Assembly (NCBI RefSeq): GCF_002105155.1
Contig: NW_019029029.1
Location: forward strand, 240,854-304,853
Length of the DNA: 64,000 bases
Origin: Lobosporangium transversale
Taxonomy: Eukaryota > Mortierellomycota > Mortierellomycetes > Mortierellales > Mortierellaceae
Reading direction: 5' to 3'
In this document: positions 11,563 to 23,112 of the stretch, piece by piece
Layout: each line of letters starts with the position of its first letter
How positions within the stretch are numbered: the first letter of the stretch is position 1
Position numbers and translations under genes: made by a program
The notes under the pieces: model-generated
Databases searched by the model: none
What the model was told of the DNA's origin: nothing
The model's input: the letters and a program-made list of their open reading frames with translations, nothing else

Positions 11563-12653
11563 TTATATGAGGGCCAAAGCAAGAGCTGAGACTGTGCTCA
11601 AACCTAAGACGGTGTAGCCGGTAGTATAAACACCCTTGAGAGTCAATCCCTTGGTGGTGTCCCAGAGTAAGTGGCGCATTCCATTGAATGAGTGGAAAGT
11701 GAAAGGGAAAGCAATGACGAGCTTGCCAAGGACTTTGGCCGCAACGGGAAGTGTGGCGATGGTCGAGGTGATAGTGGCGGTATCGAATCCAAGACCAACC
11801 ATAGGCGCAACAGCATAAGCGATAGCTCCTCCGTAGAATCCTATGACATACGCAACAGATCCAAGAGAACCAAGCTGTCAATAAACATCTTTAAATCCAA
11901 GAAGGGAAAAAAAAAAAAAAAAGGAGAGATACGCCATTGTATCTTTCTTATATTATTCACATCATGAATTTGTTTTCTTCCTTACCAACAGCGAGAGCAC
12001 CGCCAGTGAAACGGTGGAATCCTGACATGTACCATGTCAATTGGGGCTGGTAGATGGTCATGTGAGGGGAAAGAGGGCGGTTCTTGCGCTGTTCAATGAG
12101 AGGAGCGACAGTAACCTCTTTTTGGTTTGATTGAGAGGTAGACAAAATTCTACAGAACAAAATGGATATTCGCGTTTCTACGTTAGATGCATAAAAAAAA
12201 AGAATCCAATTCTGACTTCAATTGCGGTATGAATTCAAACACCATACCTAGTGCCAACAGGAGCCATGACGCGAGTCTTTGTAATGACATTCTTGGCAAT
12301 AGCTGCGGCTAATGTAGAAATTCAAACAAAATAATGAAGATTAGTTGCAAGTTGACTTTGGAATCTATGCGAAGTGTAGGCTATATTGATTACATTGAAG
12401 TGATGGGATGAATGAATAGATTTACAAGTGAGAGTGGGAAAATAAATGTATGAATGGATGTGTGAATATGAATAGAATGAATAACAATTCTTGCTTGCAC
12501 CAATTTAGAAAGAGCAAGAATGCGGGGGAAGACACTAAATCATTTGGCCTCTTCCGGGAGGATATAAACAAGAGATCTCGGTGATGGAGTCGAAAACATA
12601 CTCTGCATACGACCAACAGTCCTGAGAGGAGCAGCAAGACGAGGAGCGAACAT
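11563..12653 (-). CDS. SDH3: Succinate dehydrogenase cytochrome b subunit (complex II, SDHC)
   Basis: Four exons on the minus strand (12653-12602, 12308-12248, 12149-11986, 11840-11563) join without a frame break into 184 residues. Introns are GT..AG in phases 1, 2 and 1. The N-terminus MFAPRLAAPLRTVGRMQ is a likely mitochondrial presequence. RPLSPHMTIYQPQLTWYMSG and FHRFTGGALAVG are the family signature, with the heme/quinone-site region SGFHR. Two further hydrophobic spans follow (FYGGAIAYAVAPMVG and TVLGLSTVSALALALI), giving the three expected membrane helices. The protein anchors SDH1/SDH2 in the inner membrane and passes electrons to ubiquinone. The last acceptor (ATAG at 11841) was chosen because an AG 34 bases upstream would shift the frame out of the conserved FYGG segment. 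Confidence 0.93.
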
Positions 12654-12682
12654 ATTGAACAGAAAGAAAAGGAATATGTAGA

Positions 12683-12715
12683 ATGGAGTGGAGTGGAGTG
12701 GGAGTGGAGTGGAAG
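12683..12715. repeat. GGAGT microsatellite in SDHC promoter
   Basis: About six imperfect copies of a GGAGT unit in tandem lie 30-60 bp upstream of the SDHC start. On the coding strand this is a pyrimidine-rich ACTCC tract, common in promoters of this window. Confidence 0.6.
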
Positions 12716-14195
12716 GAAGCCGAAGTGAAGGGACAGGGAATGAAGAGAGGCTGATGTGATTGATTGCTGAAATGTCCGAGGTCCGGTCGTCTTACACCCG
12801 AAGACCACAGAGAGCGGAATGCAATTGTCGCGTGTCAGCGGGATTCGGATATAAAGAATAAAACGTCAACATCTCAAGATCTGGATTTAAGGCTAATATT
12901 GATCGGAAATAATTAAAATGATTTTCTAGGTTTCCTAGAACCTTCCTATTCAACTTTTTAATAGCCAATGTCTGTTGGACCACAAGTAACCTCAATTCCT
13001 TTTTGTTGCTTCTGATGTGGACAGAGCCCCTGGTAACTATGAGGGGGTGAATCTTATTAAAGCAACCGTATGGCTCTATGTTAACCATGAGGCTGAATAA
13101 TGACCTCCGTAATGCCTTGCTTATGTCTATTTCTACTTAATGCTGAATGCGCTTCTACTGTTTAACGGTATCATTTTGAGAAAATAGAGTATGTCAGACA
13201 TTAGTTTGTATGTCTCAGCTTTGTCCTGCACTCTATAAAGAATATATGACCTACTTTATCCCAGAAAGGCTAGCAATCGTTCTCCCTACAGATCCTATAT
13301 TGGTCCATACCCAGGCTAGAACCTCCGCTGGAATAAGAAGACTTAGTGGTGCATGGGATCGTATATCATAAATCCAGATGAATGGCTACTCTATCTTTAA
13401 TCTTAAAAATACTTGACAGAGAGTGATGGGACCATTATCTGCCTATGTTGGTGCTGGCAATGACACAGATGATACTTATGGCTAATGAAAGTACAAACAG
13501 TATTGATACTAACGATACATACATGGGTGATTTTTGATTTAGATTTGCATAAATAGTATTCCGGTCTCTAAGTGGCAAGAACATGAATTCTAATATACAC
13601 ATGTTTTTCATTAGTGGCAACGTTGATGTCTCATATCCTGAAAGCTTAATCACTCTTAATCCCAACTATATGACCGGATCAGTTCATATCTAATCCTATG
13701 CCAAATAGTTAGACGACTTAGTCCAGCAATTGCAGGATGCACAAGGCCAATGTAATAACAGCTTAAGCGAGGCAGAAGAGGGCTGTGGCGCCGGGAAAGG
13801 ATTTGTCAGCTATAGGCCACTAAAGTTATCATGGAGTTACGCTAACAAGTTGACAACATCCATGTAGAAGTCAGGCTGTACGGCAAGAAGTGACAAAAGT
13901 GTTGTCATCTTTGCTGTTTGGACAAGCGCTAAAACCTCGAGTTATAAAAATATATTCTCATCAATTTTTTCCCACAAACCAAAAAAAAAAAAAGAGGTTC
14001 CACTGTTGTCTGTGCTTGTGTTTGAAGTTTTTTTTTACGATTCGATTACACACTGATCTCAAGATACGCGACCCAGACAAATATATAGCCAGTTAAACCT
14101 GGCTTTCCCTTTTTTTTTTTTTTTTATTCTATTCCCTAGCATCGTTCTTTTCCCCCATCTCTTAATATCCTCTCCTCTGATATACTCTTCAAATT
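12716..14195. other. Intergenic region, nothing recognised
   Basis: About 1.5 kb with no supported gene. A 98-codon open frame (13088-12792, minus) and two smaller ones have no recognisable motif. The last 200 bp are the T-rich promoter of the acid trehalase gene. Confidence 0.5.
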
Positions 14196-17100
14196 ATGCC
14201 TACTAGGTCATCCCTCTTTGGAGGCCTCGGCCTACTGCTATCAACCGCACTACCACTCATCATCGCTTCGCCCATTCCTCTCCATGGCTCTTATGTTTCC
14301 CTTGACGGATGGACTCTCAGCACGACCGTCATTAACACCACATCCTTTCTGAATGAACCATATGTCTCAAATGGATATATTGGGGCACGTCTCCCCGTCG
14401 AAGGCGTTGGCTTGAGGATTCACCCTGCAATTGATTATGAAGGCCGAGATGGAGTCCAAGGATGGCCTCTATTCGAGCTGAGGCAAACCGCATCCATTGT
14501 GGCGGGATTTTACAACCAACAAGGCGATACCAAGGGCACCAATTTCGTAAGTATTTGCATTACTGGACATGAACCCCATTAACGTTGACACCAACATTTA
14601 AGGCAATATATAGTCATATTTATTAACTAGTGGTTTATTTTCTCCGTCCTCTATCTATTCTTGTCAATAAAAAGGAGCAAACAGGTGGCCAACAAGTCAT
14701 TTCTCTACTTCCTACATGGACATCATTATTCCTGACAGTATCACCATCTCCTGATTCTCCTCCAGAGGATTGGGTAACTTACCGTCCAGGCGTTGAACTT
14801 TCACAGGTCAAATCATTCAGACAATCTCTTTCTCTAAGGAATGGTGTTGTTCAAACAAATGTCACCTGGTCCCCTTTCGATCCTTCAAATAATGGCTCCC
14901 ACATTCAACTGCACTATACAGTAGTGGCGCATAGATCTCGTCCCAATCTTGGTCTTGTGCGCCTTGATATTTCGGGTCTTACCAAGGGCCAACAGGTCAT
15001 CATCACCGATGCACTCGATGGTGCTGGTGCACAACGAGTTCAAGGCGAACAAGCTGGCTCGTTGAAGCAAAATGAATTACCTAATGCGATCTATTCCTCT
15101 GTTCAACCATTCGGCGTCAGTGATGTCACAGCATGGGAGATCTCTGCTCTAGAATTTATTGGTCTCAAGGACGAAAACTACACTGCTATTGGCATCCCTG
15201 CTAGCGTTGGCCTCAAAGATAACTTTACTTCGACTGCTTCACAGTCATACTCAGTGTCAGCACCCGCGAATGGTCATTTGACTGTGATCAAGGCAGTCGG
15301 TATTGCTTCCACGGATGCCTTCAATGGCACTGAGCGAAGTACTGCCCTTGCTGCTGTCAAGAAAGCACAGGCTGATGGCTGGGACGAACTCTTGGAGGAG
15401 CATGATGAAGCCTGGGAAACTATTTGGGACGAGGGTGGCGAAATTGTGATCCATGGTGCTAACATGAACAAGAATAAAAGCGAAAACAAGAACGGCGATA
15501 ATAAGGCCACCATACTGGATGAGCTACAGTTGACGACTATATCAAGCTTGTATCACCTCCTTGCTAATATTCGTGATGGCAATGAGGGTCGAGGCTTGGG
15601 TGACAACAGTATTGCGCCCGCTGGGCTAACATCAGACTCTTATGCAGGAGGAATCTTTTGGGATGCTGATCTCTGGATGTACCCAAGTCTTCTGTCGCTC
15701 TTTCCGGATTATGCAATGAGCATTAATAACTATCGAAGCAAAAACTTGGATCAAGCTTACAAGAATGCACAGCAGTACAACCGCTCTGGATTGCTTTATC
15801 CCTGGGTTGCTTTTAGATACGGCAACTGCACTGGTAAGGATCAATGGTATCTCATGCTTTTTTTTTTTTTTTTTTTTTTTTTTTCATCTCCTCCTTTGAC
15901 GGACTCTGTGCTGACTAGCCCTTCCTACTGCAACTGACTGAATAGGTATTGGGCCATGCTATGATTACGAATACCATTTGAACAACGACATTGCGCTTGC
16001 TCAATGGCAATATTTCCAAACGACCAATAACAAAACTTGGCTTGAGGAATGGGGATATCCGATTATGAAAGGGGTTTCTGAATTTTGGGCTAGTCATGTC
16101 ATTTGGAACCCTGACACAAAGTAGGAACAAACAAGCAAACTCTTACGTTCCTGTGTAACCACCCAGTCTAAAAAGTAGGAAAAGTATATATATACTTACT
16201 GACTTCAATGCTTTCTCTTTTTTTTTTTTTTTTTTTCATAGCCGTTACATCACTTTGAACGAGGTAAGGCCCTATGCTTTATTTTTTTTATTGTTTGTTT
16301 GTTTGTAGTTGTTTTGTAGCTGTGCTTGGAAAATAGGAGCTGTATAATTGACGTTATTTTTATTTGATTTTTTTTTGGGGGGGCCTTTATTTTAGACTGA
16401 TCCTGATGAATACGCTAACCATGTAGACAATGCGGCGTTTACCAATGCTGGTCTAGCAGTCAATTTCGAGAACAGTATCCAGGCTGCATCTATCCTTGGG
16501 AAATCACATGAAGTGCCTAAAAATTGGAGTGACATTGCTGAGAAGATCACGATTCTCTATGAACCCACCAGCGATGTTATTCTCGAGTATGATGGTTTCA
16601 ATGCGACGACGCCTGTGAAACAAGCAGACGTGGTTCTGTTGATCTATCCACTCGAATCCGATAAGGTTCGTGATCCACATGAAGATCTAGCATTCTATTT
16701 AGGAGCCAACAGTCCTAATGGTCCAGGCATGACCTACTCTGTCTTCAGTATCGGCTCTGCTCAACTGGCGTATCAAGGTTGTGAGGCATACACATACCTG
16801 TTACAAAGCAGTGAACCCTATGTTCGAGGACCGTTCTCCCAGTTCTCGGAACAAGCTACAGATGAGTATTCTAAGAATGCAGGAACCAATCCTGCATATA
16901 CTTTCTTGACAGGCAATGGTGGATTCCTTCAGACCTGGACACATGGCTTTACGGGTTACAGACCTCATTTGGACTGTTTCTACTTGGATCCTTCATTACC
17001 TCCCCAGTTGGCTCCTGATGGATTCACGGTCAGGGGTATGAAGTGGCAAGGGAGTGTATTTGATGTCACAGTCCAGGGCTCTCGGACGATCATTAGGCGT

Positions 17101-17834
17101 CGATCTGGAAAACGGTCATCCAAGGCATGTGTAGAAATCGGTAAACGAAATAAGAACCGAGGAAAACAGTAAGCCAATAATTTTTCTTGTACATATTGTT
17201 ATGTGTAACATTCGTTGATGTTTGATTTTTACTAGACTGACAATTTTTTTTTTTTTCCTTGATTGTCCAAAGCCAATTGTCTGTTGGAGAAACTTTAACA
17301 GTAGGAACTTACCGAAGCGATTTGAATGGAACTCTCATTCCTGGCAATAAGGCTCAATGTGCATTGAAGGTGACATCCAAAGATCCAATCTTGCCTGGTC
17401 AATACGCGTTGGCTGCTGTAGATGGTTCGAATGCGACGTACTGGCGTCCAGACACAAAGTCACCAGCGTCTATGACCATTGATCTTGGAAAGGTTCAGAC
17501 AATCAATGGATTCCATCTCAACTTCAATCGCATTCCACCAAAATCCTACAGCGTGTTTGCGGGCTTGGAGAGTTTCGATGATGACAGCAATGATAACAAA
17601 CACAATAATGGCAGTATTGGAATGAAGCAGGTGGCGAGGGTGGATCAGGTCGAAATTACTGCGCCATATGATGAAAAGACTGCTGGTGTGGTCATTGTTC
17701 GACTGGGCAACACTAGCGACGTATCCTTGGCAGAGTCGGTCAAAGCCCGTTTTGTCCGGTTGGTTGTAGAGGGTGTTCTGACGGATGACGGTACGACAGC
17801 CGGTGCTACAGTTGCAGAGATTGCTGTTCTTTAG
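14196..17834 (+). CDS. ATH1: Secreted acid trehalase (GH65) with F5/8C-like C-terminal domain
   Basis: Six exons (14196-14546, 14675-15833, 15946-16120, 16242-16263, 16396-17168, 17273-17834) join in frame into 1,013 residues. A signal peptide (LLLSTALPLIIASPIPLHG) is followed by the GH65 N-terminal domain (NEPYVSNGYIGARLP), the catalytic barrel with GGIFWDADLWMYPSLL, and NETDPDEYANHVDNAAFTN, whose DPDEY Glu aligns with the GH65 proton donor. The C-terminal 190 residues (GSNATYWRPDTKSPASMTID) resemble an F5/8 type C, carbohydrate-binding-like fold. Many N-x-S/T sites fit secretion. The enzyme should hydrolyse extracellular or vacuolar trehalose to two glucose. Exon 4 is only 22 bp. A glucosylgalactosylhydroxylysine-glucosidase-like activity is the main alternative within the family. 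Confidence 0.88.
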
Positions 17835-18490
17835 AAGAAGCATGTTGTTTATTAATTTATTTATGTATGATTGTTACTTTTATTATATTTTATCGAAATC
17901 TAATGCGAACCAATAAAACATTAAAACATTTGAAAAAAGCCCAGCGCTGTCGTGTGTGTGCTGGACATGCACTCTGTAGTCAGCAAGAGCGCATGATGCT
18001 TGACTATGCTGACTTGTAATTTGTACAATCTGTAACAGACTGGCAAATGCTCAAACACGTTTTTTTGTCACACCTCCTGTCAAAAAACTTTTTCCCGTTC
18101 TACCCGTGCCGCCCGCCACACATTTCTACCACCGAGACCGAGCCAGGCACAGGACAATGATCGCAGCAGACCAATCTTACTTTAAGAAAAAGAAACTCAC
18201 CCATTATCACTTCATTATACAGTACCACATCACTGTTCCATGTATTTTCTCTTTTTCCCTGTCTCTCCATCATTCTAACTCTCACTCACACTCACATTCT
18301 CACACTCTCACTCATTCTCACACTCTCACTCATTCTCACGCTCTCACTCATTCTCACACTCTCACTCTTTCCGTTACAGCACACCATTCTCTGGTCTACG
18401 TTTATCTGCCTCAACATTACTGGCTTCTATTTTTATTTACACCTTTATTGAAATACATTCACATTCAGATTCAACCACGCTAAATTCATC
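17835..18490. other. Intergenic region with bidirectional features
   Basis: Holds the trehalase 3' end (AATAAA-like signal near 17912) and the promoter of the membrane protein gene, including the minisatellite annotated separately. Confidence 0.5.
18268..18371. repeat. 18-bp pyrimidine/CA minisatellite
   Basis: Tandem copies of CTCACTCATTCTCACACT, with at least three near-perfect units (one with a single change to GCT) and degenerate CACTCT copies at both sides. It lies 120-220 bp upstream of the start codon of the membrane protein gene, on the strand-asymmetric (C/T) side. Confidence 0.85.
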
Positions 18491-18729
18491 ATGGAGATAG
18501 ACTCACCATACGATGAGTGGTCCAATAATATTCATGCCGTCATCACTTTTCTGAAGCCCTTCTTTGATGACTGGCGGAGCTATGCTAGTTTAGTCAGTGC
18601 ACTCATGGGTATTGGTGTGTTGATCATGGAGAACCAAGTTTTGCTGCGAATGCGCATGGGTCGATGGGAGATACTAGGCTATGTCCTTTGTAAGTCGACG
18701 CACAAACCTTTTTTTTTTTTTTACTTCTT

Positions 18730-18763
<34 letters not shown>

Positions 18764-19245
18764 CATGTTACTTTCTACATGCATATCTGTAATTTGTTTC
18801 ACGATGGAGCAATTGAGCTCTACTGGGGGTTTTTTTTTGTTCGTTATTAATTTCTTTCTGCAGTATAATACCTTTGGCCTCACAATCCTTCATCATTTTC
18901 CTTTGAAAGTCAGACTCGTGTATTGTATCATTCAAATGTGGCTAACCGATTACTTTTTTTTATTTTTATTTTTATTTTTATAAAAATACTTCTAGGGTGT
19001 ATTGTAAGTTGCTAATTCATTCATGAACTCCATTTAGGAATAGTTTTACTATTCCTGGTACCTTGGATACCCAATGTGATATTGAAAAAAAGTTCAGATT
19101 CGTTGGACCTTATTTGGGCTTCGGCTAAACGGAGAAAATTTCAACATGCAGAAAAAAAAAAACCGCAATATTCAGGGATGGAGCAGGGATGGAAACAAAC
19201 CTCTGTAACAATGCCAAAAACAGCTGTAGTATCTAAAATGCACAG

Positions 19246-19279
<34 letters not shown>

Positions 19280-19956
19280 ACTGGCTCGCGAGCCAGGAGA
19301 CAGATGGAAAAACATTTAGAGAAAAAGACGTTCAACTCGCTAGATCTATACTGTTCTAGCCTCTGTCTCCTTTTTTTTTTTTTTTTTTCTTCGATCTGGA
19401 ATACCGAATAGGACTTTCTGATGAGAGAACAAATGACCCTCTGTAGCTTACTGTTTCTCTTGTGCTTTGATTTTAATTCTTTCTTTCCTTTATTGCTACT
19501 ACTAGATCTCATCATTTCTTGGACCAGTTTTCGACATCTTTGTAATGCTTGGGCTATTCGCCTACTGCCGTCACAAAAGGTATTAATGAATAATTAACCA
19601 CAGCCTGTTTGCCGATGGCTTTTTTTATTTTTTATTTTTTAATGAGCTCACTTTAATTTGCTCCATCGAACTAAAACTTTCGTAACTAATAATGGCTTTT
19701 TCTCTTCATCCTCGCCTGTTTCTAGCGCACGCATGCATATCACCAATGAATCCATTGCAAAAGGTAGAACATTCTTCCGTACTGTATTTTCAATCAGAAA
19801 AACACACATGTATATCGTATTACGTATTTGGAAGCGCTGTGGACTGGCAAGTCCAAGCAGGATCAATGCAAGGATATCCGTTGTGTTCAGCAAAAACGAT
19901 TTGTATTACCCTACTCTAAGGACAATTGATCTCATTAAAGTGACAGGGCACTCATC

Positions 19957-19989
<33 letters not shown>

Positions 19990-21110
19990 CACTGTTACCT
20001 CCTCCGATCGCCACTAACTATAGGATCATGGGCGCCACTTGTGTAATCTCATCTATCCTTACACTATGCTCGAATGTGCTGTACATGCTTCGAGGATGGG
20101 AAGAACCTTTACCATTCTATGACTGGTCCTCGAACGCAATTCGTTGGATGACCAGTCAACTATGGTATGCGATTGGTATGATCTTTCTCCTCCATGTCAT
20201 TACAAGGCCAGCCCAGAGTGGCGTGGTATTGTTTGGTAAATTTCCAAGGGACCTTTGGGCATTCAAGGTAGGCAAAACTATCCTAAAAAATAAAAAAAAA
20301 ATAAAAATAAAAATAAAAAATCTAGTCTATGAATATAACTATAAGCCTGTATTGCCTGAGATCTAATATTTGGTCATCTCTTTTTTTTTTTAACTGTAGT
20401 GGCAGCTTTGCATCCTCTATCTTCCTGTTCGCTATATGTTGTTACAACTGTGCGATATTCACCGCGATAGCAAACATATCCTTATCCCATTGGAGATTGT
20501 TGTGGATATTGTGCTATACAATGGACCTTTCTTGATCATTCTGTTGCGATTGCTCTACTTGGCATGGAAGGTGGCCTATGATGAGGCTATTCTTACAGGA
20601 GCAATTTACGAAGATGATTCGAATGCATCAGTCTGTTCATTATTTGATATCAGATCCTATTTCTTAAATTCAAACGGTGATCATACGCGACGTGGATCAG
20701 CCACTACGATACAAGGGACAAATGGATACGTAGGCTTAGCTATGATGGACCTTGATGAGGCTGAGCAAGGGCGAAGTCGGGTGATGGTCCAGGAAAGAAG
20801 CGGAAGAAATTCTATGAGCCAGGTTAATGCATCCTCAGCAAACAAAGGAAAGTCTGAGTATGCTGAGAGCTTGGACAGTCGAAGTGTTGGAGGTCAACCC
20901 AGCGGTAGCCCACCTGCTTATGATAGTAGGGATTACCTGCAAGCACCAAAATCGTTTTCTCCAAAGATGACAGGCAAGGCCGCATCAAAGACTTGTCCCA
21001 GAAACTCGCCCAGAACGTCTCCAAAGACAAGCAGTCCACTCAGGAATGTTGTTTTTAGCCTTGATTCTTCGGATGATGAGGATAGCGAGGAGGAACATCG
21101 GAGACATTAA
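18491..21110 (+). CDS. Unidentified multipass membrane protein
   Basis: Six exons join in frame to 443 residues: 18491-18689, 19044-19075, 19506-19579, 19726-19763, 19990-20267, 20400-21110. The model is supported by all phases closing and by membrane helices running across junctions. Hydrophobic segments include YASLVSALMGIGVLI, YVLFLLFLVPWIPN, FLGPVFDIFVMLGLFAY, GATCVISSILTLCSNVLYML, WYAIGMIFLLHVI and ILIPLEIVVDIVLYNGPFLI. The last 170 residues are a polar, Ser/Pro-rich cytosolic-type tail ending in an acidic run (DSSDDEDSEEEHRRH). I recognise no family; the layout (about 6-7 helices plus long tail) would suit a receptor or scaffold, which is inference. The donor of intron 2 (GTGATA) is weak, so the 19044-19075 exon is the least certain part. 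Introns carry T or A runs of 20-30. Confidence 0.65.
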
Positions 21111-22968
21111 AGAGGCATCAATAGATATAAACAGGAGTGGAGAACCTTTTTTTATTTTTTTATTTTTGGATGGGGTGGGTTCTTATCTCTCCATATTCTA
21201 ACAATAGGTCGGGATGCCTTACAGCCTAGCAAAACAAGGCTATCAAAAGCGGGAACATCCTCAAATACCCAAAGATGCAATTCTCTTCTTGACGACAATA
21301 TAATACTGACAGTGAATACAAAATACCAAGAGGGAAGCATGGCACCCGCACATCTATACTCCACAATCCATCTGCTCACTAGCACTCAACATTTCTTATA
21401 TATAGCTCATTCTTTTCCTTTCTTTTCTTTTTTTTCTTTTTTTTTTCTTTTTTTTTTTTTCTTTTATTCTTTTATTTTTCTGCTTCTACACTTTTTATTA
21501 TTGTTGAATCTTTTCGATATACCATGTTGGCTGTCATATTTCCTTCCATATCTCATTCCTCTTTTTTATATGTGTCTCTTAGTCCCATCTAGTCTATTCT
21601 TTCTCTATCGGCTTTCTAGCCATTGTACAAAAAAAAATTGCATATTACCATTTAATAATAAATCATTCTTTCTCATGGATATCGCGCTGTTATCAGGTTT
21701 CATCCGATCTTCTCTATCACTCATTCCTCAAGATATCATAACACAGGCAGGTTAAACAAGTCCCTAGATGATCGTAGACTGGGGCTTTTGGGGACAAAAA
21801 GAGATTGCAAGCAACAACTTGTTAAATAGAAATGATGGTTTCATATGTACTATACAACTATACACAGGTACACACGCGATAAATATGCAATAACCCTTGC
21901 TTTTCAAAATGTTCAAGAGGTCATTAACTTGATTGGATTGGAGAGAGAGAAGTGATTCGCCGACAATTCAATATAAAAATTGAGATCCGTATTCTGGCAT
22001 AACACGGGATGGAGACAAATATACAGAAAATGTAGCGCCCGTGAGGGAAAGGTCAGTTGATAGGACAATGATAGGATTGTGGCTATTGAGAGGATATCTT
22101 TCTTTAGTTGGGGTTGGGTTGGATATATGATAGAGGAACCAAAAGGTGTTGTGAACATTTAATAGGAAGATCTCGGGACGCGTGAGATTTTTTTTTTTTT
22201 TTCTACAGATATTAAAATGCAACGTAAACATAATGGTATACATGTAATAACTGATCAATGGTTATAGACAAGCATATATGCATATTATACATGTATAATG
22301 TGTGCAACTCTTTATATTCATGTTGATCCTTCCGTATTTTTCCATGATGAGAAAAGAAAGAAAAAAGGTTTTTATATATAGTAAGTGGAGAAAAAGAGTT
22401 GAGCACGGGTGCAACACAAAAGCTTTTTTTTTTTTTTTTTTTTCTGTCCGTTGTATGTGGAGTCAGTTGTTTGAAAAAGAAAAAAACGGTAATGATACGG
22501 CTTGATCAAGTCGATTGGATAAGATGGAGAGGGACAATTGCCCGCAAAAAAAAAAAAAAAGACCGTGGGCAAATTAATTTTAAAACCGGAGGTGACACGT
22601 GACCTGAATTTCATTTTAAACCTCAGGGGTGTAAGACTAGGGCATGTTTGGACGACGATTCAATTCAATAACATTCCATTGCAATGCAATGGCTAAATAT
22701 ATTATATTTTATATATTGTCTATGCTATACTGCTACACAGTGTTGCAAGTAATACACAGGAAGAAAAGAATAAAAGGGCAACCAACCGTCTGCTCCATTC
22801 ACCGGTTTTTTTCTTTCTTTCTTTTGCTCATTCTCTTTCTCTCTCCCTCTCCTCATTCCTTTTTTATTTCCTCTCTCCTCTCTTTCTCTTTCTTTCTTTC
22901 TATCTATCTATCCTGTAAACTATTGAATCGGAAATAAATCCACTCCTCCACTCTTCTCCTTTGTCTTC
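21111..22968. other. Intergenic region, nothing recognised
   Basis: About 1.9 kb without a supported gene. It is T-rich near 21420-21480 and again, as a CT-rich promoter tract with CTTT and CTAT microsatellites, at 22800-22920 just before the carnitine acetyltransferase start. Open frames in between show no motifs. Confidence 0.5.
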
Positions 22969-23081
22969 ATGTCTCTTCGTGCCCTCTCCACTATCTCAAG
23001 ACCATTCCTGCTGAATTCTTTCAAGAACACTCTCAAGCCTCAACAGCCCAAGGTAATAACAGCTACAGTATCAATTGGATC

Positions 23082-23112
<31 letters not shown>

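Noticed and set aside
11531-11881. 116-codon minus-strand frame over SDHC exon 4
   Set aside because: Wrong frame: the conserved FYGGAIAYAV reading lies in the other frame and closes with the spliced model.
12422-12808. 128-codon minus-strand frame upstream of SDHC
   Set aside because: Covers SDHC exon 1 and its promoter repeat in a different frame; no motif.
19076-19411. Plus-strand frame of 111 codons in the membrane-protein gene
   Set aside because: Lies in an intron and is kept open by A and T runs.
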